DNA of 64,000 nt from Pandoraea cepalis (GTDB lineage Bacteria > Pseudomonadota > Gammaproteobacteria > Burkholderiales > Burkholderiaceae): assembly GCF_902459665.1 (NCBI RefSeq), contig NZ_CABPSL010000009.1, positions 1-64,000 on the forward strand, written 5' to 3'. Of this stretch, positions 11,003-22,230 are shown one piece after another; position 1 is the stretch's first letter; every line of letters begins with the position of its first letter. Made by a program: the position numbers and the translations under genes. The notes below the pieces were generated by a model. That model saw nothing but the letters and a program-made list of their open reading frames with translations. It made no database searches and was not told the origin of the DNA.

Positions 11003-12672
11003 GCGATACCCCGCGCACCAAACTGAGCGCCAAACATCCCCGCACTCTCGACAAGACTCGCGCTCCGGTGCGTTCGTCCGGCGCGCTGAGCCGTCCGACC
11101 AAAGCCGTGCCCGCGTCGATGCTCGACGCGAGCGGCGCAAAGAAGAAGCCGGCCGCGAAACCGGCACGACCGCGTCCGGTGGACAATGCGGCTACGCCGG
11201 CGGGTACACGTCGCCCGGCCGGAAGTGCCGCCGCGCCACGCAAACCTGCGGCCGGCAGCACAACGCCGTACGAAAAGCGTTCGACGGGCGAACGTCCGCC
11301 CGCACGTGGCCAACGCGAGCGCGTTGCTGGCGCGCGTCCGGCACGACTTGACGACGAATCGCGTCCACGTCGCGCTGCCGAAGGTGGCGCCCGTGGCGAT
11401 TTCGCCCGCCCGGCCAAACGGGGACCCGACGACCGCGCCCCGCGCCGTTTTGACGAAGATCGTCCGCGTCGTGCCGCCGAAGGTGGCGCCCGTGGCGATT
11501 TCGCCCGTCCGGCCAAACGGGGACCCGACGACCGCGCCCCGCGCCGTTTTGACGAAGATCGTCCGCGTCGTGCCGCCGAAGGTGGCGCCCGTGGCGATTT
11601 CGCCCGCCCGGCCAAACGGGGACCCGACGACCGCGCCCCGCGCCGTTTTGAAGAAGATCGTCCCCGTCGTGCCGCCGAAGGTGGCGCCCGTGGCGATTTC
11701 GCCCGTCCGGCTAAACGGGGACCCGACGACCGTGCCCCCCGCCGTTTTGACGAAGACCGCCCGCGTCGTGCTACCGAAGGCGGTTCCCGTGGCGAAGGCG
11801 CGCCCGGCGGCCGCTTCGCCCGCGACGATCGTGACGCGCGGACTGCACGGCCGGCACGCCCCGCGCGCGTCGCGCGCGATGCCGATGACGACATCAAGGT
11901 CCATCACGACGCCGCTGGGTCGCTGCGCCTGTCCAAGCGCATGTCTGAGCTCGGCCTGTGTTCGCGTCGCGAAGCCGACGAGTGGATCGCCAAGGGCTGG
12001 GTTCGCGTCGACGGCAAGGTCGTGACCGAACTCGGCACGAAGATCCTGCCGACCCAGGACATCACCGTCGTGCAGGCTGCGCACAAGGAGCAGGCCAACC
12101 GCATGACGATTCTGCTGCACAAGCCCGTGGGCTACGTCTCCGCACAGGCAGAAGACGGCTACGAGCCCGCTGTCGTGCTGGTCACGCGCGAGCATCACTG
12201 GACCGAGGACGATGCCGGCGTGCGCTTCTCGCCGTCGCATCTACGCAGTCTCGCGCCCGCCGGACGCCTCGACATCGACTCGACCGGCCTGCTCGTCCTG
12301 ACGCAAGACGGTCGCATTGCCAAGCAACTGATCGGGGAAGATTCGGATATCGAGAAGGAGTACCTCGTGCGCGTCTCGTATAACGAGCATGTCGAGAACG
12401 TTCAGGCGCATTTCCCGACAGACCGTCTGGCCCTGCTGCGTCACGGCCTGGAACTCGACGATCAACCGCTCAAACCCGCACAGGTCGAGTGGCAGAACCC
12501 GGAGCAACTGCGCTTCGTGCTCAAGGAAGGCAAGAAACGCCAGATCCGCCGGATGTGCGAACTGGTCGGCCTGCATGTGACCGGCCTCAAGCGCGTTCGC
12601 ATGGGACGCATCACGCTGGGCAACCTGCCCGTTGGTGAGTGGCGCTATCTGCGCGCCGGCGAAGGCTTCTGA
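10999..12672 (+). CDS. 23S rRNA pseudouridine synthase, RluB/RluF type, with repeat-rich N-terminus
   Basis: This is an RNA pseudouridine synthase of the RsuA/RluB/RluF family. The catalytic part is the C-terminal half of a 557-residue protein: an S4 RNA-binding domain ([20 protein letters not shown], about 312-331) and the active-site motif [13 protein letters not shown] near residue 420, where the aspartate is the nucleophile. [11 protein letters not shown] and LPVGEWRYL near the end resemble RluF more than RluB, but the exact target base cannot be read from sequence. The first 300 residues are a basic, Pro/Ala/Arg-rich disordered extension containing four near-identical 33-residue repeats plus a decayed fifth. 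E. coli relatives have about 290 residues in total. The start ATG overlaps the glnD stop (ATGA). Confidence 0.9.
   Translation: MSDTPRTKLSAKHPRTLDKTRAPVRSSGALSRPTKAVPASMLDASGAKKKPAAKPARPRPVDNAATPAGTRRPAGSAAAPRKPAAGSTTPYEKRSTGERPPARGQRERVAGARPARLDDESRPRRAAEGGARGDFARPAKRGPDDRAPRRFDEDRPRRAAEGGARGDFARPAKRGPDDRAPRRFDEDRPRRAAEGGARGDFARPAKRGPDDRAPRRFEEDRPRRAAEGGARGDFARPAKRGPDDRAPRRFDEDRPRRATEGGSRGEGAPGGRFARDDRDARTARPARPARVARDADDDIKVHHDAAGSLRLSKRMSELGLCSRREADEWIAKGWVRVDGKVVTELGTKILPTQDITVVQAAHKEQANRMTILLHKPVGYVSAQAEDGYEPAVVLVTREHHWTEDDAGVRFSPSHLRSLAPAGRLDIDSTGLLVLTQDGRIAKQLIGEDSDIEKEYLVRVSYNEHVENVQAHFPTDRLALLRHGLELDDQPLKPAQVEWQNPEQLRFVLKEGKKRQIRRMCELVGLHVTGLKRVRMGRITLGNLPVGEWRYLRAGEGF
11362..11790 (+). 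repeat. 99-bp in-frame tandem repeat, four copies plus a degenerate fifth
   Basis: Copies begin at 11362, 11461, 11560 and 11659, exactly 99 bp apart, and differ from one another at only a handful of positions. A fifth, decayed copy starts at 11758. Each unit encodes 33 residues beginning [19 protein letters not shown] and ending [11 protein letters not shown], basic with acidic patches, inside the disordered N-terminus of the pseudouridine synthase. Because 99 is a multiple of 3, copy-number change would not shift the frame. Confidence 0.97.
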
Positions 12673-12693
12673 GTCAGCGACGACATAGCCCAT

Positions 12694-12718
12694 GAAAAAG
12701 CCCGCCATCGAGGCGGGC
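12694..12718 (-). terminator. intrinsic terminator of def
   Basis: On the minus strand GCCCGCC, a 5-base loop and GGCGGGC are followed by TTTTTCATG. It lies downstream of def, whose stop is at 12873, in the gap between convergent genes. Confidence 0.7.
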
Positions 12719-12732
12719 TCAGCGTTCAGACG

Positions 12733-12768
12733 AACCCCATGTTTTTCGGAGCATGGGGTTTTGTCTTT
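12733..12768 (+). terminator. intrinsic terminator of the glnD-pseudouridine synthase pair
   Basis: AACCCCATG (12733-12741) pairs perfectly with CATGGGGTT (12752-12760) around a 10-base loop and is followed by TTGTCTTT. It lies 60 bases past the pseudouridine synthase stop on the plus strand. Confidence 0.75.
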
Positions 12769-12872
12769 CAGGCGAGGGCATTATCGGACTGGCCCGCGAT
12801 CCGGTCCAGACGCTCGGCAAGATCAGCCAATTGCCGCGTATCAGGTTAACGCGGTGCCGCCTCGTCCCCACG

Positions 12873-13406
12873 TCAGTCGTCGCTCTTGGGATCCAGTCCC
12901 GGAAAGAGAATCTCGGTAAATCCAAACTTGCTGAAGTCGGTAATGCGCATCGGGTAGAGCTTGCCGATCAGGTGGTCGCACTCGTGTTGAACGACCCGGG
13001 CGTGAAAGCCCTCAGCCACGCGGTCGATCGCTCGGCCATACTGGTCGACCCCCTCATAGCGCAGCATCGAATAACGATTGACCATGCCGCGCAGCCCCGG
13101 CACCGACAAGCAGCCTTCCCAGCCCTCTTCCATGTCCTGCGTGAGCGGCGTGATGACGGGATTGATGAGCACGGTTTCAGGCACTTCGGGCGCGTCCGGG
13201 TAGCGCTCGTTATGCTCGAAGCCGAAGATCACCACCTGCAGATCAACGCCGATCTGCGGCGCCGCCAGTCCCGCGCCGTTTGCGTGCTTCATGGTGTCGA
13301 ACATGTCGGCGACCAGCTCCCGCAACTCGGGCGTGTCGAAATGTTCCACGGGTTTGGCGATGCGCAGCAGGCGCGGATCGCCCATCTTCAGGATGTCGCG
13401 AATCAT
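12873..13406 (-). CDS. def: peptide deformylase
   Basis: This metalloenzyme removes the formyl group from the N-terminal formyl-methionine of new proteins. The protein has 177 residues. The three family motifs are present in order: GLAAPQIGV (about 45-53), EGCLSVPG with the metal-binding cysteine, and QHECDHL with the two metal-binding histidines and catalytic glutamate. GGAGG at 13412-13420 and the family N-terminus [13 protein letters not shown] fix the ATG at 13406, although the frame is open further upstream into ligA. It follows ligA by 16 bases and is probably co-transcribed with it. The [11 protein letters not shown] tail is slightly longer than the E. coli protein's. Confidence 0.96.
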   Translation of the reverse strand: MIRDILKMGDPRLLRIAKPVEHFDTPELRELVADMFDTMKHANGAGLAAPQIGVDLQVVIFGFEHNERYPDAPEVPETVLINPVITPLTQDMEEGWEGCLSVPGLRGMVNRYSMLRYEGVDQYGRAIDRVAEGFHARVVQHECDHLIGKLYPMRITDFSKFGFTEILFPGLDPKSDD

Positions 13407-13422
13407 CGATTGGATCCTCCCA

Positions 13423-15549
<2,127 letters not shown>

Positions 15550-15607
15550 TTATGCCTTCGACGTACGCAACTGCGCGTTGTCGATCGCTTTCATCCATCG
15601 ATTGGAA

Positions 15608-15641
15608 CAAAAAACGCCGCTCACCCGACGGTGAACGGCGT
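15608..15641 (-). terminator. intrinsic terminator downstream of zipA
   Basis: On the minus strand ACGCCG-TTCACC, a GTCG loop and GGTGA-GCGGCGT form a stem of about 12 bp with one mismatch, followed by TTTTTTG. It lies about 55 bases beyond the zipA stop and ahead of ligA, so ligA probably depends on readthrough or on its own start site in the remaining 90 bases. Confidence 0.7.
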
Positions 15642-15693
15642 GCGTCGAACGCGGCATCCGACGGGTCGTCGTCTGCCGCGCTTCGGTTCGAAA

Positions 15694-17211
15694 TTACTGG
15701 CTGAACAGGCGGCGCGTGACGGGCGAGCCCGCCGGCAAACCGCGCGCCTCGAGACGTTCGTAGAGCTTGAGCAATTGCTTGTCGACGTTTTGCAGCGCAG
15801 CATCGGAGAGCGGTCGACGCTGATCGTCCACCACGCGGCCCCCAATGCGTTGTCCGATCGAACGTGCGTAATCGCACATCAGACGGAACGGCAGCAGGTC
15901 CTCGTCGGCCACCGGCACATCGAGCAGCATCGTGATCAGATCGCCGCCCTTGTAGGTCAGGTCGTCACGCAGAAAGTTGGTGTCGCCGAACTGCAGCATG
16001 AACACCGGATTCTGGCGTGCATCGAGCTTGACGAACCGCATGCCGTCGCGTGAGAGCAGCAGCCCGTCTTGCGTGGCGACCGCCTGCACGTAGTTGGCCG
16101 ACCACGGCGCGCCGTCCGAAAGCACGTTCACCGACAGTTGGGCATCGCATTGCGCGGCAAAGCTGTCGAGTTCGCGGCCGCGGGCGACCGTCTCCACCAT
16201 GTCGGGCAATTCGGGCAACGCGTCAGCCGCATCGGCGAGCGTCTGCACGAGATTCGAAAACTCGGAGAACTCGACCTCATTCAGGGCGCCCGCGCGGTTG
16301 GCCAACTGTACAGCCATGCGCAACTGGTGGTAGCGCCCGCCGGAGCGAATCAACTCCCACGGCGAATGCTCGTCGGCACGGCCCTCGATGTTGACGGGTT
16401 TGCTGCCCGCGCGGCGCATGCGTACCGTCAGCGGCATCAAACGCTCCGCCGCGATCACATTGGCCAACGGCAGCGCAACGACGCAGTCGATGCGCTCGTC
16501 GATGACCGGCGGCGGACCGCTCGGCGCAGCCGGCGGTGCCGCCACGGGCACCACGGTCGCAGCCGCTGCCTCGGGCGTGGCAGCCGCCGTCGCGACTGCC
16601 TCGGCGTTTGCAACGGGTTCGTGGGTGTCGACGTTGGCGAGCTCGGGCGCCCCGGCCACCGTGGCGACCGAACCGGCTGCCGCAGCGTCCACGGTGTCAT
16701 CGGCCGCCAGTTCCGCGTCAAAGCGTGCGACCGCGCTCGCGGCCGCCGCTTCCTGCGCGTCGCGGGCCTGCGCTTGCCTGTCGAGAGCGCCGTCGTCGGC
16801 CTCCACCGCCGTGTCGGCCGTGGCAGTCACGGGTTCCTCGGGGCGGGCGGCATGGGCGGCGGCGTCCTGCGCGGCGCGCTTGCGCGACGCCGGCGGCGCA
16901 TCCCAGGCATCCTCGTTGATCGCGAAAGCATCCTGCACCGAACTGCCGGCCGCCACCACTGGCCCCAGTGTGGGCTCACGGCGCTCGCTCGACTGTGCCG
17001 GCACCCGGGGCGGCGAAAGCGTCGGTTCGATGAACGGACGGTCGTCGTCGGCATCCGGCACGCCGGCCGTCGCATCGATGCCGGCACCGTCGACCGGCAT
17101 GCGACGCGGTATTCGTGCGCGTGCCTTGCTGCCCTGCCAGGCGTTATAGGCCACGACTCCCAGCAGTACCACTACCCCTGCGCCAATCAAGCTGAGCTGC
17201 AGTTCATTCAT
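15694..17211 (-). CDS. zipA: ZipA-like cell division protein
   Basis: This is probably the inner-membrane anchor that binds the FtsZ C-terminal peptide at the division ring. The 505-residue protein has an N-terminal membrane helix (SLIGAGVVVLLGVVAYNAW, about 7-25) and then basic residues (SKARARIPRR). A long Ala/Asp/Val-rich linker follows to about residue 230. The last 280 residues resemble the ZipA C-terminal FtsZ-binding fold, ending with the conserved pattern around DLLPFRLMCDYARSIGQRIG and DKQLLKLYERL. The linker is longer than in E. coli ZipA. Position between smc and ligA matches other Burkholderiales. FtsZ binding itself is inferred. Confidence 0.85.
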   Translation of the reverse strand: MNELQLSLIGAGVVVLLGVVAYNAWQGSKARARIPRRMPVDGAGIDATAGVPDADDDRPFIEPTLSPPRVPAQSSERREPTLGPVVAAGSSVQDAFAINEDAWDAPPASRKRAAQDAAAHAARPEEPVTATADTAVEADDGALDRQAQARDAQEAAAASAVARFDAELAADDTVDAAAAGSVATVAGAPELANVDTHEPVANAEAVATAAATPEAAAATVVPVAAPPAAPSGPPPVIDERIDCVVALPLANVIAAERLMPLTVRMRRAGSKPVNIEGRADEHSPWELIRSGGRYHQLRMAVQLANRAGALNEVEFSEFSNLVQTLADAADALPELPDMVETVARGRELDSFAAQCDAQLSVNVLSDGAPWSANYVQAVATQDGLLLSRDGMRFVKLDARQNPVFMLQFGDTNFLRDDLTYKGGDLITMLLDVPVADEDLLPFRLMCDYARSIGQRIGGRVVDDQRRPLSDAALQNVDKQLLKLYERLEARGLPAGSPVTRRLFSQ

Positions 17212-17250
17212 GCGCGGCGTTCCTCTCTCTTCTCCATCGTGGGCGCGGGC

Positions 17251-20200
17251 TCAGACGATCTCGGCCAGATTGATCGCCGACTCCATGTCCACCGCGACGA
17301 TCCGCGACACCCCTTGTTCCTGCATGGTGACGCCGATGAGCTGATTGGCCATTTCCATCGCGATTTTGTTATGCGAAATAAATACGAATTGGGTGCGGTC
17401 CGACATGCGCGCCACCATCTTGGCGTAGCGCTCGGTGTTGGCATCGTCCAGCGGCGCGTCCACCTCGTCGAGCAAACAGAACGGTGCCGGATTGAGCTGG
17501 AACATGCCGAACACCAGTGCAATGGCCGTGAGCGCCTTCTCTCCCCCCGACAGCAGATGAATCGTGGAGTTCTTCTTGCCCGGCGGTTGCGCCATGACTT
17601 GTACGCCAGCGTCGAGGATTTCGTCGCCGGTCATGATGAGCTTGGCTTGTCCGCCGCCGAACAGCAGCGGGAACAGTTCGCCGAAATGCTTGTTCACTTC
17701 GTCGAATGTGCCCTGGAGCATCACCCGCGTCTCTTCGTCGATTTTGCGAATTGCGCCTTCGAGGGTGTCGATGGCGTCGTTCAGGTCGGCCGACTGTGCG
17801 TCGAGGAAGACCTTGCGCTCACGCGCCGTCTCCAACTCTTCCAGCGCGGCCATGTTGACCGGACCCAACGCGTTGATCGCGTTGTTGATGCGGGTGACTT
17901 CGCCTTGCAGGTACGACGGCTTCATATCGGGCGTCAGCTTGACGGCGAGTGCCTCCTCGTCGACCTCGGCCGCCGTCAGTTGCTCGACAAACTGCTCTCG
18001 GTTCAGGCGTGCCGCCTGCTCCTTCAACTGGAATTCCGTGATCCGGTCGCGCAGCGGTTGCAGCCCGCGCTCCGCCGCCAGCCGCTCTTCGTCGCTCTGA
18101 CGCAACTTGTGCGTGAGCGCCTCGAGTTCGATGCGTGCGGCCCCGAGAATCTCTTCCTTCTGCGCGCGGAGTTCAAGCGCGTCCTGCAAACCGTTCTCGA
18201 CCGTCTGTTCGGTGATCTGCGTGAGTTCGGCCTGTGCCTGCTCGATCGACACCACCAAACGTTCGGCCTGCTCGAGCGCCGTCTGGATACTGCGGCGGTG
18301 CTCGTCGATCTTGCTTGAAATCCCCTTTTGACCGAACGCCGCTTCCTGCGCCAGACGCTCCAACTCGCGCGCACGGTTGCGGGCATCCGAGAGCCGGCTG
18401 TCGAGCGATTCAAACTCGAGCTGACCGTCTTCGAACGTCGCCTGCAATTCGGCCAGACGCGCGTCGCTCTGCTCGAAGTTCGCCTCCGATTCGGCGCGCA
18501 GCGCCAGTTGCTCCTCGATCTGCGCGGCGATTTCACGCAGCTCTTCGTCGATCTGCGTGCTGCGGGCGTTGAAGCGCTCATAGGCTTGCGTGAGCTTGAG
18601 CACGTCCATCTGCAGCGCATGCACACGCTGGGTGGCGCGCTCGGCACGCCCGCGCACCTCGCTGAGCGACTGGGCCGCCTGGCTGTAGGCAGCCTCCGCC
18701 CGCACGGCGGCGGCCTTGGCTTCGTCCGACAGCAACACCTGCGCGCGCAGTTGCTTGCCCAGGTTCTCGATTTCCTGCTGACGCGCGAGCAAGCCAGCCT
18801 GCTCGGAGTCGGCGGCATACAGCTGCACACCCACGCGCGTGACCTGGTGCCCCGCCTTGACGACGAGCGACGCGCCCTCCGGCAGTTGCGCCCGGGCGAC
18901 CATCGCCTGCGCGAGATCGTCGGCGACGAACACGTGGCCGAGCCATTCCTGCAGCACGGCACGAAGGCCAGGATCGTCGATGCGCAGCAACGAAAGCAGC
19001 GGGCGCAGCGACGCCGGGGCGTCGAGCGCACGCGCGGCTGGTGGCGGCGAATAGAACGCCAGCTTGGCCGGCGGCGCATCGCTCGCAAACGCCTTCACCC
19101 ACTCGAGATTGCTGATTTCCAGGGCGGCGAGACGCTCGCGCAGCACCGATTCAAGGGCGTTTTCCCAGCCCGGCTCAATGTGCAGTTTCTTCCATAGACG
19201 CGGCAATTGCGCCAGCTCGTGCTTGTCGAGCCACGGCTGCACCTTGCCCTCCGTCTGCACACTCTCCTGAAGTTGCTTGAGTGCGGTGAGGCGCGCTTCG
19301 AGCTGCGCAATGGACGCGGCTTCGGACTGCACCCGCGCCTGCGCCTCGGCACGCTCGGCTTCGAGTCGCGGCAGCCGCTCCTGCGCATCGGCGAGTTCGG
19401 CCTGCGCGTCTTCGAGCATCGCCTGATGTTCGGCAAGATCGGCGCGCTGCATCTCCAGTTCGGCTTCGTCGGGCTTGTCGAGCCCGCGCGCCTCGCCTTG
19501 CAGACGCTCCTGACGCTGCTGCAACTGCTGCAACGCCTGATCGGCATTGCGCTGGTGCGCCGCTTCGAGTTTCAGACTCTGCTCGACCTGCGAAATCTCG
19601 CTGCGTTGCTCGTTGAGCAGCGTCTGCGCGTCGCGCCAGCCGGCTTCCAGCGCCGGCAACGCGTCGTTCTGATCGGCCGCCTGATCCTGCGCCGTGGCCG
19701 CGCGCTCTTCGGCGATGATGAGTTCTTCTTCCGCGAGCGCCAGGGCCTCTTCCGACTGCGCCGAGCGCGCCTGCCATTGCTCGCGCTGCGAAGTGAGCGC
19801 GGCCAGTTGCGCCTGCACGCGGTTGCGCGACTCGACGACGTAGCGGATCTCGGCTTCCAGCCGGCTGACCTCCGAATTCGCCTCGTACATGGCGCTTTGC
19901 GCGGCCTGAACGGCATCGGTGGCCGTGTAATGGGCGGCGCGCAGCGTTTCGAGATCCGATTCGGAGCCGCGCAGACGCGCCATCTGCGCTTCGAGATCGA
20001 CCTGCGCCGATTCGATCGCGCGCTGTTGACGTTCTTGTTCGTTCTGGGCTTCGTTCTTGCGCAGCAGCCACAGCAACTGCTGCTTTTCTTCGCCGTCGCG
20101 ATGCAAGTCCTTGTACCGATTGGCCACCACGGCCTGCGATTCCAGCTTTTCGAGATTACTGCCGAGTTCGCGCAGAATGTCTTCGACGCGCGTGAGGTTC

Positions 20201-20766
20201 TCGCGCGTGTCCTGCAGGCGGTTCTCGGTCTCGCGACGACGCTCCTTGTACTTGGAGACGCCCGCAGCTTCTTCGAGGAACACGCGCAACTCTTCCGGCT
20301 TGGCCTCGATGATGCGCGAGATCATCCCCTGTCCGATGATGGCGTAGGCGCGCGGCCCGAGGCCGGTACCGAGGAAGATGTCCTGGATGTCCCGCCGGCG
20401 GGCCGGCAGGTTGTTGATGTAGTAGCTGGAGGTGCCATCGCGCGTGAGCACGCGCTTAACCGCGATGTCGGCGTACTGGCTCCACTGCCCGGCGGCGCGC
20501 CCGGCGCTGTTGTCGAACACGAGTTCGACGCTGGCGCGGCTCGCCTGCTTGCGGGCGGTCGACCCGTTGAAAATCACGTCCTGCATCGATTCGCCGCGCA
20601 GTTCCGAGGCGCGCGACTCACCGAGCACCCAGCGCACGGCGTCGATGATGTTGGATTTGCCGCACCCGTTGGGGCCAACGATCCCGACCAGTTGGCCAGG
20701 CACCGCGAAGTTCGTCGGATCGACGAAGGACTTGAAGCCGGCGAGTTTGATGGAGGTCAGACGCAC
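17251..20766 (-). CDS. smc: chromosome segregation protein SMC
   Basis: This is a condensin ATPase that compacts and segregates chromosomes with ScpA and ScpB. The protein has 1171 residues with the standard plan: Walker A GPNGCGKSN at 31-39, a long coiled coil, a hinge around 505-660, a second coiled coil, and the C-terminal signature LLSGGEKALTAIAL followed by Walker B CLLDEVDAPLDD. It is 39 bp ahead of zipA and is the first gene of the smc-zipA-ligA-def run. This lineage uses SMC rather than MukB, as expected outside the enterobacteria. Confidence 0.97.
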   Translation of the reverse strand: MRLTSIKLAGFKSFVDPTNFAVPGQLVGIVGPNGCGKSNIIDAVRWVLGESRASELRGESMQDVIFNGSTARKQASRASVELVFDNSAGRAAGQWSQYADIAVKRVLTRDGTSSYYINNLPARRRDIQDIFLGTGLGPRAYAIIGQGMISRIIEAKPEELRVFLEEAAGVSKYKERRRETENRLQDTRENLTRVEDILRELGSNLEKLESQAVVANRYKDLHRDGEEKQQLLWLLRKNEAQNEQERQQRAIESAQVDLEAQMARLRGSESDLETLRAAHYTATDAVQAAQSAMYEANSEVSRLEAEIRYVVESRNRVQAQLAALTSQREQWQARSAQSEEALALAEEELIIAEERAATAQDQAADQNDALPALEAGWRDAQTLLNEQRSEISQVEQSLKLEAAHQRNADQALQQLQQRQERLQGEARGLDKPDEAELEMQRADLAEHQAMLEDAQAELADAQERLPRLEAERAEAQARVQSEAASIAQLEARLTALKQLQESVQTEGKVQPWLDKHELAQLPRLWKKLHIEPGWENALESVLRERLAALEISNLEWVKAFASDAPPAKLAFYSPPPAARALDAPASLRPLLSLLRIDDPGLRAVLQEWLGHVFVADDLAQAMVARAQLPEGASLVVKAGHQVTRVGVQLYAADSEQAGLLARQQEIENLGKQLRAQVLLSDEAKAAAVRAEAAYSQAAQSLSEVRGRAERATQRVHALQMDVLKLTQAYERFNARSTQIDEELREIAAQIEEQLALRAESEANFEQSDARLAELQATFEDGQLEFESLDSRLSDARNRARELERLAQEAAFGQKGISSKIDEHRRSIQTALEQAERLVVSIEQAQAELTQITEQTVENGLQDALELRAQKEEILGAARIELEALTHKLRQSDEERLAAERGLQPLRDRITEFQLKEQAARLNREQFVEQLTAAEVDEEALAVKLTPDMKPSYLQGEVTRINNAINALGPVNMAALEELETARERKVFLDAQSADLNDAIDTLEGAIRKIDEETRVMLQGTFDEVNKHFGELFPLLFGGGQAKLIMTGDEILDAGVQVMAQPPGKKNSTIHLLSGGEKALTAIALVFGMFQLNPAPFCLLDEVDAPLDDANTERYAKMVARMSDRTQFVFISHNKIAMEMANQLIGVTMQEQGVSRIVAVDMESAINLAEIV

Positions 20767-20888
20767 GGCAGGTTCGCTTTATCGGTCATGGAATGATGGG
20801 AAAGACGCAGACGCGCTTAGCTGGTCCTGACGGGCCTTGCGCGCACTGCTGCGCACTGGCCGCTGACATCGATATGACATCGGTTCGC

Positions 20889-20897
20889 ATCATACCA
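20889..20897 (-). promoter_or_regulatory. possible extended -10 promoter of smc
   Basis: On the minus strand TGGTATGAT is an extended -10 (TGn-TATGAT) overlapping the stop codon of the upstream transporter gene. It would give a leader of about 115 bases before the smc ATG. No clear -35 is visible. Confidence 0.4.
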
Positions 20898-21876
20898 TCG
20901 CATCCCTCGCCGTCGCGCATTTACAACGCCCGGAATCCGGCAAAATGCCTGACAGCACGCCGGCGGCCACAATGCACAGTCCACCCGCGATGTCGCGCAC
21001 GCCCAGCCCTTCGTTCGCCAGCCACCAGGACGACATCGCCGCCACCACGATCTCGAAGAGCATGATGAGCGCCGCCTGATTGGCGGGCACCTGGGCCAAC
21101 CCGAACTGCACCACGACATTGGTCAGCGCAATCGCGCAGCCCAAGGCGAGCGCCACGGCAGCGGCGGCCGTACCCGACGTGAGCGCCGAGACGGCAGCGC
21201 GCCCCGTGTCGGCCCCGCCATCGAACGGCAACACCAGCAACCCGCCGACCACGCAGCCAAGATACAGCGTCCAACTACGCATTTCGGCACGCACGTCAGG
21301 CATCGCCTGACTGACGCGCCGCAGCAGCACGTTATTGAGTGCAAAGGCCGCCCCGGCAATGGCGCCCGCCCATTCGCCGGGGTTGTTGGGCAGCGGCCAG
21401 CCCAGCGCGGGCGACCAGAGCATCAGCCCCGCCCCACCGAGCGCCAGCGCGATCAGCCCCACGCCGCGCACACCGACGCGCTCGCCCAGCAGCCAGTGGG
21501 CGAACAGCGCCGTCCAGACCGGCGTCAGGTAGAACAGCAGCAGGACACGCATCACATGTCCGTGCGTCGTGCCCCAGACAAACGCGACGTTGGTCGCGCC
21601 GCCGGCGAACGCCACCCCCGCGAGCAGCCACGACCACCGCAGCGTGCCGAGCGAGCGGCGATATACGAGCGTGAGCAACAGCAGCGCGACGCATGCGGTG
21701 CCGATCTGGGCGGGGACCGCCCCCACGCCCCACTGGGCTAGCATGCGATAGGGAAACCAGGCCAGCCCCCACACCGACGACCCCATAAGAATGGCCAGGG
21801 CAGGTGCCGCCCGAGCGCGCCGCGACGCGCTCGCCGTCGACGCCGGGCCGTGCGCGCCGTTACCGGCTACGGTCAT
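20890..21876 (-). CDS. DMT-superfamily (EamA) transporter
   Basis: This is a predicted inner-membrane exporter of small metabolites with 328 residues. After a 27-residue Ala/Ser/Arg-rich N-terminus it has about ten hydrophobic segments arranged as two EamA repeats. The first begins ILMGSSVWGLAWFPYRML; the second begins near WAGAIAGAAFALNNVLLRR. Family members export amino acids or related compounds, but the substrate cannot be read here. Transcription is toward smc; the gap to smc is about 120 bp. A start at an internal ATG near LAILMGSS would also give a complete transporter. Confidence 0.85.
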   Translation of the reverse strand: MTVAGNGAHGPASTASASRRARAAPALAILMGSSVWGLAWFPYRMLAQWGVGAVPAQIGTACVALLLLTLVYRRSLGTLRWSWLLAGVAFAGGATNVAFVWGTTHGHVMRVLLLFYLTPVWTALFAHWLLGERVGVRGVGLIALALGGAGLMLWSPALGWPLPNNPGEWAGAIAGAAFALNNVLLRRVSQAMPDVRAEMRSWTLYLGCVVGGLLVLPFDGGADTGRAAVSALTSGTAAAAVALALGCAIALTNVVVQFGLAQVPANQAALIMLFEIVVAAMSSWWLANEGLGVRDIAGGLCIVAAGVLSGILPDSGRCKCATARDAMV

Positions 21877-22230
21877 GCTGTTGACTCCTGAAAAATCTGA
21901 GTTATTCCCTGGGCTTGCCCCATCGGCGCCTCGGAATAGGCTGAATTACGCAGCGGTCGCGCTTTGTGCGCGCCATAACGGTATAATTTTCGCTTTGCCG
22001 ATCTTGCCATTCTTTAGCGCGTTCGGGAACCGTCCTTCGCGCGTTGTTACGAACGATACCGCCGCCCTGTGTGGCCTGCGCCCTGCCAGTCCGGCCCCGG
22101 AAAGCGCTCGTCGTGCCGCGCGGCGGCGCGGCGCAACGCCCAGCCGGCCGGCCCGCACGGCGCCGGATTGCCCTCGAAAGTTGCCTTGCTCGGCAGCGCG
22201 AACCCTAGCCCTGAGTCTGTTTGAATTCTC
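21877..22230. other. intergenic region upstream of dapC
   Basis: This 354-bp gap separates the divergent transporter gene from dapC. It holds a TATAAT at 21982-21987 in a local AT-rich patch, and then about 240 bases of GC-rich leader with several short inverted repeats (for example around 22115-22135). I see no Shine-Dalgarno sequence before the GTG of dapC. No gene or known riboswitch is recognisable. Confidence 0.6.
21982..21987 (+). promoter_or_regulatory. -10 element of the dap gene cluster
   Basis: A perfect TATAAT sits in an AT-rich patch, with no good -35 at the expected distance. It predicts a start near 21994 and a leader of about 235 bases before dapC. Confidence 0.5.

Noticed and set aside
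11362-11790. Reading the 99-bp tandem repeat as a CRISPR array or a mobile-element end
   Set aside because: The units abut with no spacers, are in frame and encode protein in a well-defined gene.
10858-12240. 460-codon minus-strand frame and a plus-strand frame at 11186-12025 across the 99-bp repeats
   Set aside because: The repeat length is a multiple of three and GC-rich, so all frames lack stops. The repetitive translations follow from the real gene's repeat.
16069-18318. 749-codon open frame opposite zipA and smc
   Set aside because: It overlaps two well-supported genes and its Arg/His-rich translation shows no family features.
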